Assembly: GCA_024695065.1 (NCBI GenBank)
Contig: JAILIX010000038.1
Location: forward strand, 24,031-88,030
Source of the DNA: Fretibacterium sp.
Lineage (GTDB): Bacteria > Synergistota > Synergistia > Synergistales > Aminobacteriaceae
DNA length: 64,000 bases
Direction: 5' to 3'
The position numbers and the translations under genes were made by a program. How positions within the stretch are numbered: the stretch's first letter is position 1; each line of letters opens with the position of its first letter. Shown here one piece after another: positions 1 to 11,080 of the stretch. The notes beneath the pieces are model-generated. The model was not told the origin of the DNA. It made no database searches and was given only the letters and a program-made list of their open reading frames with translations.

Positions 1-662
1 CGGAGAACACGGAGCTCTACATCGTTGAGGGAGACAGCGCCGGCGGCAGCGCCAAGCAGGGACGCGACCGCACGTTCCAGGCCATCCTTCCCCTCCGCGG
101 CAAAATCCTCAACGTGGAGAAGGCGCGGCTTGACAAGATGCTCTCCAACCGCGAGATACAGACGATTATCACGGCCCTGGGCTGCGGCATCGGAGATGAG
201 TTCGACGAGGCAAAGCTTCGCTACCATAAAATTATCATTATGACCGATGCCGACGTGGACGGCGCGCACATCAGCACGCTGCTTCTGACGTTCTTCTACC
301 GCCACATGCCGGAGCTGCTGACTCAGGGGTATCTTTACCTGGCTCAGCCGCCGCTCTACCGGGTTCAGAGGGGCAAACAAATCCATTACTGCTACACAGA
401 CAGAGAACTTCGCCAGCAGGTGGACAGCGCACCGGACCCCAGCAAGGTAGGCGTGCAGCGCTACAAGGGACTGGGTGAGATGAACCCGGATCAGCTTTGG
501 GAAACCACGATGGACCCGGCGAACAGAATATTGAAGAAGGTTGAACTGGACGATGACCTTCTGGCGGACGAGTACTTCGACATCCTGATGGGCGACAAGG
601 TGGAACCGCGGCGCGACTTCATCACGGCCAACGCGCATGAGGTCAAAAATCTGGACGTGTAA
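1..662 (+). CDS. gyrB: DNA gyrase subunit B, 3' part only
   Basis: This is the C-terminal third of the ATPase subunit of DNA gyrase; the 5' part lies outside the window. The frame is open from base 3 and ends with TAA at 660-662. Visible are the TOPRIM motifs EGDSAGGS near the left edge and DADVDGAHI further on, which carry the acidic residues that bind magnesium for DNA cleavage. Then come [19 protein letters not shown] and a short acidic end. The GEMN...TTMDP stretch and the ending favour GyrB over ParE. No terminator follows directly; the next 280 bases hold the leader of the aromatic operon. Confidence 0.95.
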   Translation, partial: ENTELYIVEGDSAGGSAKQGRDRTFQAILPLRGKILNVEKARLDKMLSNREIQTIITALGCGIGDEFDEAKLRYHKIIIMTDADVDGAHISTLLLTFFYRHMPELLTQGYLYLAQPPLYRVQRGKQIHYCYTDRELRQQVDSAPDPSKVGVQRYKGLGEMNPDQLWETTMDPANRILKKVELDDDLLADEYFDILMGDKVEPRRDFITANAHEVKNLDV

Positions 663-677
663 GGATTGCCGGCTATC

Positions 678-706
678 TTGACTTTCAGGAGTATCTGTGC
701 CATCAT
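678..706 (+). promoter_or_regulatory. Possible promoter of the aromatic operon leader
   Basis: A TTGACT box at 678-683 is followed after 17 bases by CATCAT at 701-706, preceded by TG at 698-699 (an extended -10 arrangement). The -35 box is good and the -10 box poor, so this is only a candidate. Its position fits: transcription would begin around 713, some 30 bases before the leader peptide start at 746. Confidence 0.35.
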
Positions 707-745
707 ATGGATTAAGTTAGTTTTAGAAAGTTTGAGGTCATCGTT

Positions 746-850
746 ATGAGAAGTCTTAACCTTACAGCCGCATACTTTAGCAACTATTTCCGCTTTACCT
801 ATTATTGGGGTAAGGCAAATTTTTGTTTGGCTGGTCCGGGGAAAGACTGA
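746..850 (+). CDS. Leader peptide rich in Tyr, Phe and Trp
   Basis: A 34-residue open frame starts with ATG at 746 after a TGAGGT Shine-Dalgarno eight bases upstream and ends with TGA at 848-850. Residues 10-21 read YFSNYFRFTYYW, so nine of twelve consecutive codons specify aromatic amino acids; another Phe follows at 26. No protein family is expected: this has the look of a regulatory peptide whose translation senses charged tRNA-Tyr, tRNA-Phe and perhaps tRNA-Trp. It lies 93 bases ahead of aroF, the first gene of the aromatic operon, and 25 bases ahead of a strong terminator hairpin. Too short for ordinary gene calling. Confidence rests on composition, ribosome site and context. Confidence 0.8.
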   Translation: MRSLNLTAAYFSNYFRFTYYWGKANFCLAGPGKD

Positions 851-906
851 TGCAGTTTACTTAAACAGGTGTTTTAACGCCCCTCGCAGCCAAAGCGAGG
901 GGCGTT
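765..906 (+). promoter_or_regulatory. Putative transcription attenuator of the aro operon
   Basis: By eye, mutually exclusive pairings exist. CAGCC at 765-769, just before the aromatic codons, can pair with GGCTG at 829-833. The same GGCTG can instead pair with CAGCC at 887-891, extended by GGGG 838-841 with CCCC 880-883, which would use up the left arm of the terminator at 876-886. A ribosome stalled on codons at 773-808 would cover the first segment and favour the antiterminator; free translation would favour the terminator. This is the classic order of trp or pheA attenuators. Not folded computationally. Confidence 0.65.
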
Positions 907-908
907 TT
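876..908 (+). terminator. Rho-independent terminator or attenuator stem
   Basis: An 11-bp perfect stem (876-886 with 896-906), mostly G:C, has a nine-base loop and runs into TTTT at 905-908. It lies between the aromatic leader peptide and aroF, so it can act as the attenuator terminator as well as stopping gyrB read-through. Confidence 0.85.
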
Positions 909-943
909 ATTGACTTAATGAGGCTTAATGAGGAGGAAACGAA

Positions 944-1984
944 ATGATTATTGTACTGAAGGAAAACCCTGATCCCGCTCAGCTTGATGGACTCATCAGC
1001 TGGCTTCATGAGAAGGGGCTCCAGGTTCACACCAGCACAGGGGAGTCCCACATTGTACTGGGCCTTGTCGGCGACACCGCCTCGATGGATGTTGACCTTA
1101 TCGCAGCTCTTGACATCGTTCAAAGTGTTAAGCGTGTTCAGGAACCCTATAAGAAAGCCAATCGGAAGTTCAATCCGATGGACACTGTCATCCAGATTGG
1201 AAATTCCCAAAACAGTGTGCAAATCGGCGGCGGCACGCTCACCATCATGGCGGGGCCCTGCTCTGTAGAAACAGAGGAGCAGATTCTCACTGTGGCAAAA
1301 GCCGTGAAGCAGAGCGGCGCCACAATGCTCCGCGGAGGAGCTTTTAAGCCGCGAACTTCCCCCTATTCTTTTCAGGGCAAGGGAGTTGAGGGACTGAGGC
1401 TCCTGAGCCTGGCCAAGAAGGCTACCGGTCTGCCCATCGTCACAGAGCTGATGGAGGTCCACCAGCTTGAATACTTCGACGACGTGGATATCATTCAGGT
1501 TGGGGCGCGCAATATGCAGAACTTCAATCTTCTCAAAGAACTGGGGCGCCAGAGTAAGCCCATCCTCCTAAAACGCGGCATGTCCGCCACTCTTGAGGAA
1601 CTGCTGATGAGCGCAGAGTATGTCATGAGCGAGGGGAATGAGAAGGTCATCCTCTGCGAACGGGGCATCCGGACCTTTGAGACTGCAACACGCAATACTC
1701 TTGATCTCTCCTCTGTCCCGGTGCTGCGGCAGCTGAGTCATCTTCCAATCATCGTTGACCCCAGCCATGCAACAGGCAAAGCAGCCCTCGTCCCTCCCAT
1801 GGCAGTCGCGGCAGTGGCAGCCGGGGCAGACGGGCTCATCATTGAGGTCCATAATGATCCTCAACATGCTCTGTGCGACGGCAGCCAGTCCCTGCGCCCT
1901 GAAGTGTTCGACACGCTGGCCAGAAAGCTCTCTGCTGTGCATGAAGTCATGCAAAATCTTGAGAAAATGGATAAAGCATCATGA
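944..1984 (+). CDS. aroF: 3-deoxy-7-phosphoheptulonate (DAHP) synthase, AroF/type Ib
   Basis: It catalyses the first step of the shikimate pathway, joining phosphoenolpyruvate and erythrose 4-phosphate. The start at 944 follows GAGGAGG. The 346-residue protein has an N-terminal ferredoxin-like domain of about 80 residues, as in the Thermotoga-type enzymes where it mediates feedback inhibition, then the catalytic barrel. Visible motifs are AGPCSVE near 103-109, [13 protein letters not shown] near 129, and [11 protein letters not shown] toward the end. It is the first structural gene of the operon behind the aromatic leader, so it is probably controlled both by attenuation and by feedback. Its last four bases overlap tyrA. 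Confidence 0.95.
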   Translation: MIIVLKENPDPAQLDGLISWLHEKGLQVHTSTGESHIVLGLVGDTASMDVDLIAALDIVQSVKRVQEPYKKANRKFNPMDTVIQIGNSQNSVQIGGGTLTIMAGPCSVETEEQILTVAKAVKQSGATMLRGGAFKPRTSPYSFQGKGVEGLRLLSLAKKATGLPIVTELMEVHQLEYFDDVDIIQVGARNMQNFNLLKELGRQSKPILLKRGMSATLEELLMSAEYVMSEGNEKVILCERGIRTFETATRNTLDLSSVPVLRQLSHLPIIVDPSHATGKAALVPPMAVAAVAAGADGLIIEVHNDPQHALCDGSQSLRPEVFDTLARKLSAVHEVMQNLEKMDKAS

Positions 1985-2829
1985 ACGCAAGAATGAATAT
2001 CGGCATTGTGGGCCTGGGGCTCATCGGCGGCTCCATGGCAAAAAGCATCAAGACAAGAACGCAGCACACTGTCTGGGGTGAAGATACGGACAGCGAAACC
2101 ATGTCTCTGGCGCGCCTCTGCGGAGCTATTGATGCCCCTTTGACCGGAGAAAACATCTCCGTCTGCGATATGATTCTGCTGGCCGTTGCCCCTCATGCGG
2201 CGATTGAATGGGTTAAGTCCCACGCGGAGAAGATTTCTTCCCAAACAACCGTTGTAGATCTATGTGGTGTAAAACGGGTCGTCTGCAGCCTTTTATCTCC
2301 AATAGCGCACGAATACGGGTTCACATTCATTGGCGGGCATCCTATGGCCGGCACGGAACGCAGCGGTTTTGTGAACTCACTGCCGGACCTCTTCGCAGGA
2401 ACCTCCATGATCCTTACGCCGGAGCCGGGAACAGACATCCAGCTTCTGGAAAAACTCAAGGCTTTCTTCTCTGATATTGGCTTTGCTTCTCTTACCTTCA
2501 CCCAGCCGGAGGAGCATGACCGCATCATCGCCTATACCTCACAGCTGGCCCACGTTGTGTCCAGTTCCTACGTGAAGTCCCCTGACGCAACGCGGCGGCG
2601 CGGCTTCTCCGCAGGGAGTTTTCGGGATATGACACGCGTGGCTCGTCTGGACGAAAAAATGTGGACGGAGCTCTTTCTGGACAATGGAGACTTTCTGACA
2701 GAACAGCTTGAGATTCTCATCGCCCACATGACGGAGTATTTAGAGGCACTCAGGGCTAAGGACGCTCCCAGGCTTCAGGCACTGCTGAAGGATGGCCGTG
2801 AGAAGAAGGCCCTGGTGGGAGGCAACTGA
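1981..2829 (+). CDS. tyrA: Prephenate dehydrogenase
   Basis: Oxidative decarboxylation of prephenate to 4-hydroxyphenylpyruvate, the committed step toward tyrosine. The NAD-binding GLGLIGGSMA lies near residue 10, and GGHPMAGTERSGF carries the catalytic and substrate-binding region in the middle. At 282 residues it is a monofunctional enzyme without a fused chorismate mutase or an obvious ACT domain. The start overlaps the aroF stop (ATGA), which suggests translational coupling; Met5 is an alternative start. It overlaps aroB by one base. Confidence 0.93.
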   Translation: MNARMNIGIVGLGLIGGSMAKSIKTRTQHTVWGEDTDSETMSLARLCGAIDAPLTGENISVCDMILLAVAPHAAIEWVKSHAEKISSQTTVVDLCGVKRVVCSLLSPIAHEYGFTFIGGHPMAGTERSGFVNSLPDLFAGTSMILTPEPGTDIQLLEKLKAFFSDIGFASLTFTQPEEHDRIIAYTSQLAHVVSSSYVKSPDATRRRGFSAGSFRDMTRVARLDEKMWTELFLDNGDFLTEQLEILIAHMTEYLEALRAKDAPRLQALLKDGREKKALVGGN

Positions 2830-3899
2830 TGCGTACCCTGCATGTGAATGCTGGAACAGGGTATAACGTAAAGATAGGTCAGGGGTTCCTCCCCCACTGT
2901 GGTGAGGAGATTGCCGCAGTGCTGGGACCCTGTTCTGTAGGTGTGGTGACGGATTCCAACGTTTCGGAACTCTATCTTAAGGAGTGTGTGGACAGCCTCT
3001 CTGACTTCAATCTCAAGCCCAGTGTATTTACTTTCCCGGCCGGAGAGGGCTCAAAAAATCTCTCAACACTTTCAGACATATTGGAATTTCTGGCCTCCTC
3101 TGACCTGACCCGTGCAGACGCCGTCGTAGCGCTTGGCGGAGGGGTTGTCGGTGACATGGCGGGCTTTGCGGCGGGATGCTATATGCGCGGCATACGTTTT
3201 ATCCAGCTTCCAACGACTTTGCTGGCAGCAGTGGACTCGTCCGTTGGAGGTAAAACTGCTGTCAACCTGAAGGCCGGGAAAAACCTGGCGGGCCTGTTCT
3301 ACCAGCCCTCACTCATTCTGTGCGATATAAAATGTCTGAGCACCCTGCCTGACAGAGAGTACCGCTGCGGATTAGCCGAGGCACTGAAGACAGGTGTGCT
3401 GCTCGGAGACAGTTTGTTCCAGTACTTCGATGAGGGATCGGCAGCGGAACATCTGGAGGAGATCATCACCTGCTGTGTAGAGTACAAAGCTGGCGTGGTT
3501 GAGCGCGACGAAAAGGAGCAGAGTGAACGTAAACTCCTGAACCTCGGTCATACCATCGGTCATGCGATTGAGCTGTGCAGTGGATTTTCAATTCTTCATG
3601 GTCTTGCTGTCGCCGCAGGGCTGGCAGTTATCGCACGAGCATCAGCACGGCGGAACTGGTGCACAGAAAAGACAGCACGGCGTATCGAAGCCGCCCTGAT
3701 GAAAAATGGCCTGCCTGTTACAACAACTTTCTCTTCCGATGAATTGGCAAGAGCCGCATTTTCCGACAAAAAGCGGACAGGCAGCACAGTAACACTTGCA
3801 GTCCCAGCTGAGATTGGCTCCTGTACGCTGCGGACCATAAACATCAGCGATTTGAAGGAACTCATCGCAGCAGGGCTCTCCCCGATGGAGGAACTTTGA
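2829..3899 (+). CDS. aroB: 3-dehydroquinate synthase
   Basis: Converts DAHP to 3-dehydroquinate with NAD and a divalent metal. The 356-residue protein has the expected GGGVVGDMAGFAA nucleotide-binding motif near residue 105, LPTTLLAAVDSSVGGKTAVN near 130, and the metal-ligand HTIGHAIE. Length is normal for the family. The start codon shares a base with the tyrA stop (TGATG) and the stop shares a base with the aroA start, so translation is likely coupled through the operon. Confidence 0.95.
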   Translation: MRTLHVNAGTGYNVKIGQGFLPHCGEEIAAVLGPCSVGVVTDSNVSELYLKECVDSLSDFNLKPSVFTFPAGEGSKNLSTLSDILEFLASSDLTRADAVVALGGGVVGDMAGFAAGCYMRGIRFIQLPTTLLAAVDSSVGGKTAVNLKAGKNLAGLFYQPSLILCDIKCLSTLPDREYRCGLAEALKTGVLLGDSLFQYFDEGSAAEHLEEIITCCVEYKAGVVERDEKEQSERKLLNLGHTIGHAIELCSGFSILHGLAVAAGLAVIARASARRNWCTEKTARRIEAALMKNGLPVTTTFSSDELARAAFSDKKRTGSTVTLAVPAEIGSCTLRTINISDLKELIAAGLSPMEEL

Positions 3900-5167
3900 T
3901 GAACGTCAGGATATGCCCTCATCCTTTGTCCGGACTCATCGCTGCCCCATCTTCAAAGTCTGAGGCTCATCGTCTGCTAATTTGCGCTGCGTTGTCTGAC
4001 CAACAAACATATATTCATATTAATTCCACCTCAGAGGACATCGAGGCTACTGTCGGATGCCTTCAGGCTCTTGGAGCTGAAATCACTCAATCAGAGGGAG
4101 TATTGAAGGTAATTCCAATCAAAAATGCTCCTGATACCCCACTGCTGGATTGCCGTGAGAGTGGATCGACATTGCGTTTCCTGCTTCCTGTAGCCTCCGC
4201 ATTGTGTGAACAAGTATCATTCACCGGATCAGGACGCCTGCCGGAGCGTCCCATCGGTGAGCTTCTGACCGAGATGGAACAGCATGGTGTGAGTTCTGCC
4301 TCCCAAAAACTGCCACTGACGACAGAGGGGTTCCTTCGCCCAGGGGAATATAAACTTCCCGGAAATATAAGTTCCCAGTACATCACAGGACTTCTGCTGG
4401 CCCTGCCGTTGCTGGAGGGAGACAGCCAACTGACGATTACCTCTCCCCTGCAGTCAGCTGCTTATGTAGATATCACTTTAAACGTTTTGTCCCGCTTTGG
4501 CGTTCATCCTAAAATACAGAGAGACACACAGGATCATCTTGTCAACTGCCGCATCTCTGGAAGCACATTACATTCTCCAGGGACTGTATCTGTTGACGGA
4601 GACTGGTCGAACGCTGCTTTCTTTCTGGCAGCCGGAGCATTGTGCGGAATGGTGTCCGTGACAGGCCTTGATGTACAATCACCTCAGGGAGACAAAAGGA
4701 TCCTTGATCTGCTGCAGAGTTTTGGCGCAAAAGTGGAGATTCAAAGAGAAAAAATAACCGTTTCCCCGGCTCCTTTACATGGACAAGAAATAGACATTGC
4801 TCCAATTCCAGACCTACTGCCCGTTTTAGCTGCCGTGGCTGCAAATTCAGAAGGAATAACAACATTCTTTAACGGGTCACGTCTGAGGCTTAAGGAAAGC
4901 GATCGCCTGGCTTCAACCGCAGCGATGATCCGCTCATTGGGAGGGACTGTTCAAGAATTATCGGACAAAATTGTTGTTCAAGGAACTTCGCTCACCGGAG
5001 GAAATGTGGATGGTTGTCATGACCACCGCATTGTTATGGCGGCGGCCATCGCAGCATTATGTTGTACAAATAATGTTATTATCACAGGATTTGAAGCTAT
5101 CAATAAATCTTATCCTCACTTCTTTAAAGATTATAAGACATTAGGAGGGGAAGTTTATGTCCTCTGA
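3899..5167 (+). CDS. aroA: 3-phosphoshikimate 1-carboxyvinyltransferase (EPSP synthase)
   Basis: Transfers the enolpyruvyl group of phosphoenolpyruvate to shikimate 3-phosphate. The 422-residue protein shows the two-domain pattern: SKSEAHRLLICAAL near the N-terminus, SGSTLRFLLPVAS, GSGRLPERPIGELL, LKESDRLASTAAMI and DHRIVMAAAIAAL. ATG at 3899 is preferred over TTG at 3896 because GGAGGA lies eight bases upstream and the ATG overlaps the aroB stop. Codon use looks more A+T-rich than in the neighbouring genes, but gene order argues for an ordinary operon member. Confidence 0.95.
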   Translation: MNVRICPHPLSGLIAAPSSKSEAHRLLICAALSDQQTYIHINSTSEDIEATVGCLQALGAEITQSEGVLKVIPIKNAPDTPLLDCRESGSTLRFLLPVASALCEQVSFTGSGRLPERPIGELLTEMEQHGVSSASQKLPLTTEGFLRPGEYKLPGNISSQYITGLLLALPLLEGDSQLTITSPLQSAAYVDITLNVLSRFGVHPKIQRDTQDHLVNCRISGSTLHSPGTVSVDGDWSNAAFFLAAGALCGMVSVTGLDVQSPQGDKRILDLLQSFGAKVEIQREKITVSPAPLHGQEIDIAPIPDLLPVLAAVAANSEGITTFFNGSRLRLKESDRLASTAAMIRSLGGTVQELSDKIVVQGTSLTGGNVDGCHDHRIVMAAAIAALCCTNNVIITGFEAINKSYPHFFKDYKTLGGEVYVL

Positions 5168-6254
5168 GTTCGGCCGGAACATCCATATCAGCGTCTTTGG
5201 GCAGTCTCATGGACAGGCTGTTGGCGTTCTGATAGACGGCCTTCCTGCCGGAGAGCCTCTGAATGAGGAGGAGCTCTCAGTTTTCATGGCACGTCGGAGA
5301 CCAGGGAAAGATGCTTTATCATCCGCCCGACATGAGGCAGACATCCCTGTGTTTCTCTCAGGGGTGAAGGATGGCAAAACCTGCGGCTCTCCCCTCTGTG
5401 CTGTCATTGAGAACAAAGATGCGCGCTCCTCCGACTATGATGAACTCCTCGACAAACCCCGGCCTGGGCACGCGGACTATACGGCCTGGGTAAAGTGGGG
5501 AGGACTTGCAGATATGCGCGGAGGCGGGCACTTCTCCGGCCGGCTTACAGCTCCGCTTTGTATTGCCGGTGGCATTGCAAAACAGATACTGGCACGACGG
5601 GACATCCATGTGGGGGCACACCTCGCGGAGGTTGCCGGAATACCTGACGACAGTTTCCCTATATCCCCCACTCCAGAACTGTTCAGGCAGATTGCAGAAA
5701 AGGCATTTCCAGTCCTTGAGGATGTGGCTGGAGAAAAAATGAAAACGGCCATTCTGAACGCAGCAGAGAGGGGAGATTCAGTGGGCGGCGTAATTGAATG
5801 CTCGGCGATTGGCCTGCCTAAAGGATTGGGAGATCCTATGTTTGATGGCGCAGAGAGCCAGATTGCCCATGCTTTGTTTGGCATCCCTGCCGTCAAAGGA
5901 GTCGAATTTGGAGCCGGCTTCACCGCTGCTCGAAAAACCGGGTCTCAAAACAATGATATATTTATTGTCGATAACAACAACATTGTAACAAAAACAAATC
6001 ACTGTGGGGGCATTTTAGGAGGTATCACAAACGGAATGCCTCTGCTATTGCGAACTGCGATAAAGCCCACACCCTCCATCGCGTTGCCTCAGCGGACAGT
6101 CAGTCTGTCACGTCGTGAGAATGTGGATCTTGTCATCAAGGGGCGTCACGACCCCTGTATCGCTCACCGTGCGGTCCCAGTCATTGAGAGCGTGACGGCG
6201 TGTGTTTTGCTTGATATGATGTCTGTCAGGCTGGAAAACTTTACTCAGGAGTGA
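5157..6254 (+). CDS. aroC: Chorismate synthase
   Basis: Makes chorismate from EPSP using reduced FMN; the branch-point product feeds the tyrosine and phenylalanine enzymes encoded beside it. The 365-residue protein begins with FGRNIHISVFGQSHG, contains ARRRPGKDALSSARHEAD and GGHFSGRLTAPLCIAGG, and ends with KGRHDPCIAHRAVPV, all typical family blocks. A strong AGGAGGGG lies seven bases before ATG 5157. The first 11 bases overlap the end of aroA. Confidence 0.96.
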   Translation: MSSEFGRNIHISVFGQSHGQAVGVLIDGLPAGEPLNEEELSVFMARRRPGKDALSSARHEADIPVFLSGVKDGKTCGSPLCAVIENKDARSSDYDELLDKPRPGHADYTAWVKWGGLADMRGGGHFSGRLTAPLCIAGGIAKQILARRDIHVGAHLAEVAGIPDDSFPISPTPELFRQIAEKAFPVLEDVAGEKMKTAILNAAERGDSVGGVIECSAIGLPKGLGDPMFDGAESQIAHALFGIPAVKGVEFGAGFTAARKTGSQNNDIFIVDNNNIVTKTNHCGGILGGITNGMPLLLRTAIKPTPSIALPQRTVSLSRRENVDLVIKGRHDPCIAHRAVPVIESVTACVLLDMMSVRLENFTQE

Positions 6255-6259
6255 AAAAA

Positions 6260-7396
6260 ATGAACATTGATGAAATTCGCACAAAGATTGATGCTATCGA
6301 CAGTGATATGCTGAACTTGTTCCTTCAGCGTATGGACCTGATGAGCAGTGTTGCTGACTACAAGAACACACATAACCTGCCCGTTGTTGACAGAGCGAGG
6401 GAGCGTGAGGTCCTGGCGAAAATCATGGATCGTGCCGGGGATATGGAGGAGTATGCCTTCTACTTTTTTTCAAAGCTGATCAGTCTAGCCTGCGCTCGTC
6501 AAAATGAGTTTATTGATAAGCCAACAAAAGTACGCGCTCTGGCAGAGCGGGTGACAGCAAAGCTTCAGGATGTTTTTCCCAAAACAGGAACCGTTGCCTG
6601 TCAGGGGGTGGAGGGATCCAATGCTCAGGCTGCCTGTGACAAGCTGCTGCCTCGCGGACGCATAATGTACGTCAAAAGCTTTAAGGCTGTATTTGAGGCC
6701 GTGAAGTCCGGCTTATGCAAATACGGAGTTTTACCCATTGAAAACAGTTCTAATGGCTCTATCCGTGCCGTATATGAACTTTTGTTGGAGTATCAATTTT
6801 CTATTGTTCGTTGTACTGACCTCTTTATACGCCACGAGCTTCTCGCCAAGCCCGGGACAAAACTTGAGGATATTCGACAGATTTACTCGCATCCACAGGC
6901 CCTTGGACAGTGCTCTGACTTTCTTTCCTCGCTTAAAGGAGTTGAAGTGCTCCCCTACAGCAATACAGCTTCAGCAGCCAAGATGGTCTCAGAATCCAGC
7001 GAACAGAGCATTGCCGCTATCTCTGCGCCGGAGTGCGCCAGGCTTTATGGTCTTAACTGTCTGCGCGACGATATTCAGGACAGTGACAATAATTATACCC
7101 GTTTTATCTGCATTTCAAAGGAACCTGTCATCTATGCAGGCTCAAACCGCATCAGCCTTATCCTTGCGTGCAGCAACACTCCGGGAGCCTTGAACGACAT
7201 CCTTTCCAAACTGTCAGCACACGGGGTAAATATGTCCAAGTTGGAGAGCTGTCCTGTTACCGGCCGGCATTTTGAGTTTATGTTCTTCCTGGAACTTGAT
7301 GCCTCCGTTCAGGATCCAGGCATCCTGCCTATGCTGGAGGATCTCGAACGCACCTGCCCCACCTTCACATTCCTTGGCAACTATGCCCTTGTCTAG
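6260..7396 (+). CDS. pheA: Bifunctional chorismate mutase / prephenate dehydratase
   Basis: Produces prephenate and then phenylpyruvate for phenylalanine synthesis. Residues 1-90 form an AroQ-type chorismate mutase helix bundle (IDEIRTKIDAIDSDMLNL, RAREREVL). The dehydratase follows with GVLPIENSSNGSIRAVYELL and the catalytic NNYTRF, and an ACT domain closes the protein. ATG 6260 is chosen because CAGGAG ends nine bases upstream; the frame also allows GTG at 6251 overlapping the aroC stop. In the ACT domain the Phe-binding ESRP motif reads ESCP, which may alter feedback control. Confidence 0.93.
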   Translation: MNIDEIRTKIDAIDSDMLNLFLQRMDLMSSVADYKNTHNLPVVDRAREREVLAKIMDRAGDMEEYAFYFFSKLISLACARQNEFIDKPTKVRALAERVTAKLQDVFPKTGTVACQGVEGSNAQAACDKLLPRGRIMYVKSFKAVFEAVKSGLCKYGVLPIENSSNGSIRAVYELLLEYQFSIVRCTDLFIRHELLAKPGTKLEDIRQIYSHPQALGQCSDFLSSLKGVEVLPYSNTASAAKMVSESSEQSIAAISAPECARLYGLNCLRDDIQDSDNNYTRFICISKEPVIYAGSNRISLILACSNTPGALNDILSKLSAHGVNMSKLESCPVTGRHFEFMFFLELDASVQDPGILPMLEDLERTCPTFTFLGNYALV

Positions 7397-7398
7397 CC

Positions 7399-8614
7399 AT
7401 GCCTGTCTATGGATTAATTGGCCGAACGCTCTCACACAGCTGGTCTGTGCCCATACACCAGGCCCTGGGATGCAGGGAATACAGGCTTATTGAGCTGGAG
7501 CCGGATGAGCTTGAGGATTTTCTGCTGAAAGAGGACATAGGCGGCCTCAATGTGACAATCCCCTATAAACGCGACGTTATGAGTTTCTGTGCAGAGCTCG
7601 CGGACTCTGCCCGACATGTGGGGAGCGTTAACACAATTGTCCCCACTCATGATGGGCTTTGCGGTCATAACACAGATCTCTATGGCCTTCAGTATGCCCT
7701 CCGACGGGCGGGTATATCTCTGTCAGGGCGCAAGGTGCTTATCCTGGGTTCTGGTGGAGCATCCCTGGCCGCAAGAGCCGCAGCAGATTGTGAAGGAGCG
7801 GAGAGCATTGTTGTTATATCAAGAAGTGGTCCTGACAACTATAACACTCTTTCACATCACCTTGACACTGACATAGTCATTAATGCCACTCCGGTAGGGA
7901 TGTACCCTCACATCGGAGATCTTCTCGTGGATCCGGGATTCTTTCCCAAATGTTCAGGCGTAGTTGACATGATTTACAATCCTCTCCGCACAGCGTTCCT
8001 GATGCGGGCAGAAGCACTGGGAATTCCCTGCACAGACGGTTTGCCCATGCTTGTCGCTCAGGCCGCATCTGCAGAGGACCTCTTCACAGGACAAAAGAAC
8101 ATGTGTGACAGGATTGAACCCATTTTAGAAAAACTTCGCCAAAAAATGGAGAATATCGTTCTCATAGGAATGCCAGGCTGCGGCAAAACAACTATCGGAA
8201 AGAAACTGGCGGAACTGACAGGCCGGCCTCTTATCGACATCGACAGTGAGATTATTAAGGCAGCAGGGCATTCCATTGAAGATATCTTTGAGCGTGAGGG
8301 GGAAACGGAGTTTCGTCGCCTCGAGCAGGAGCAGACTGCCCTTGCCGGACGGCAGATCGGACACATCATTGTTACGGGGGGCGGCGTTGTAAAGACATCG
8401 GAGAATTACACGTCACTGCACCAGAACGGTCGAATCTATCATCTTGAACGGAACACAGCACTGCTGGAGCGTGAGGGACGTCCTCTGTCCCTGTCGGGAA
8501 ACCTTGAAGCGATGTACCAGGAACGTCGTCCCCTTTACGAGCATTTTCGCGACGTAGCAATTCAGAACAACCGGACTCCAAGCGAGACGGCAGATATGAT
8601 ATGGAGGGATTTTC

Positions 8615-8640
<26 letters not shown>
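7399..8640 (+). CDS. aroE-aroK: Shikimate dehydrogenase-shikimate kinase fusion
   Basis: One continuous 413-residue frame joins two consecutive activities of the pathway. Residues 1-245 are AroE: SHSWSVPIH substrate site, NVTIPYK with catalytic Lys57, NTD with Asp93, GSGGASLAA nucleotide-binding loop, and INATPVGM. From Met250 onward it is shikimate kinase: P-loop GMPGCGKTT at 257-265, LIDIDSEI around 278, and VTGGGVV. The kinase half has no ribosome site of its own, so a true fusion is the simplest reading. It starts two bases after pheA and its end overlaps aroQ by 26 bases. No separate aroK is seen in the window. Confidence 0.92.
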
Positions 8641-11076
<2,436 letters not shown>

Positions 11077-11080
11077 TTAC

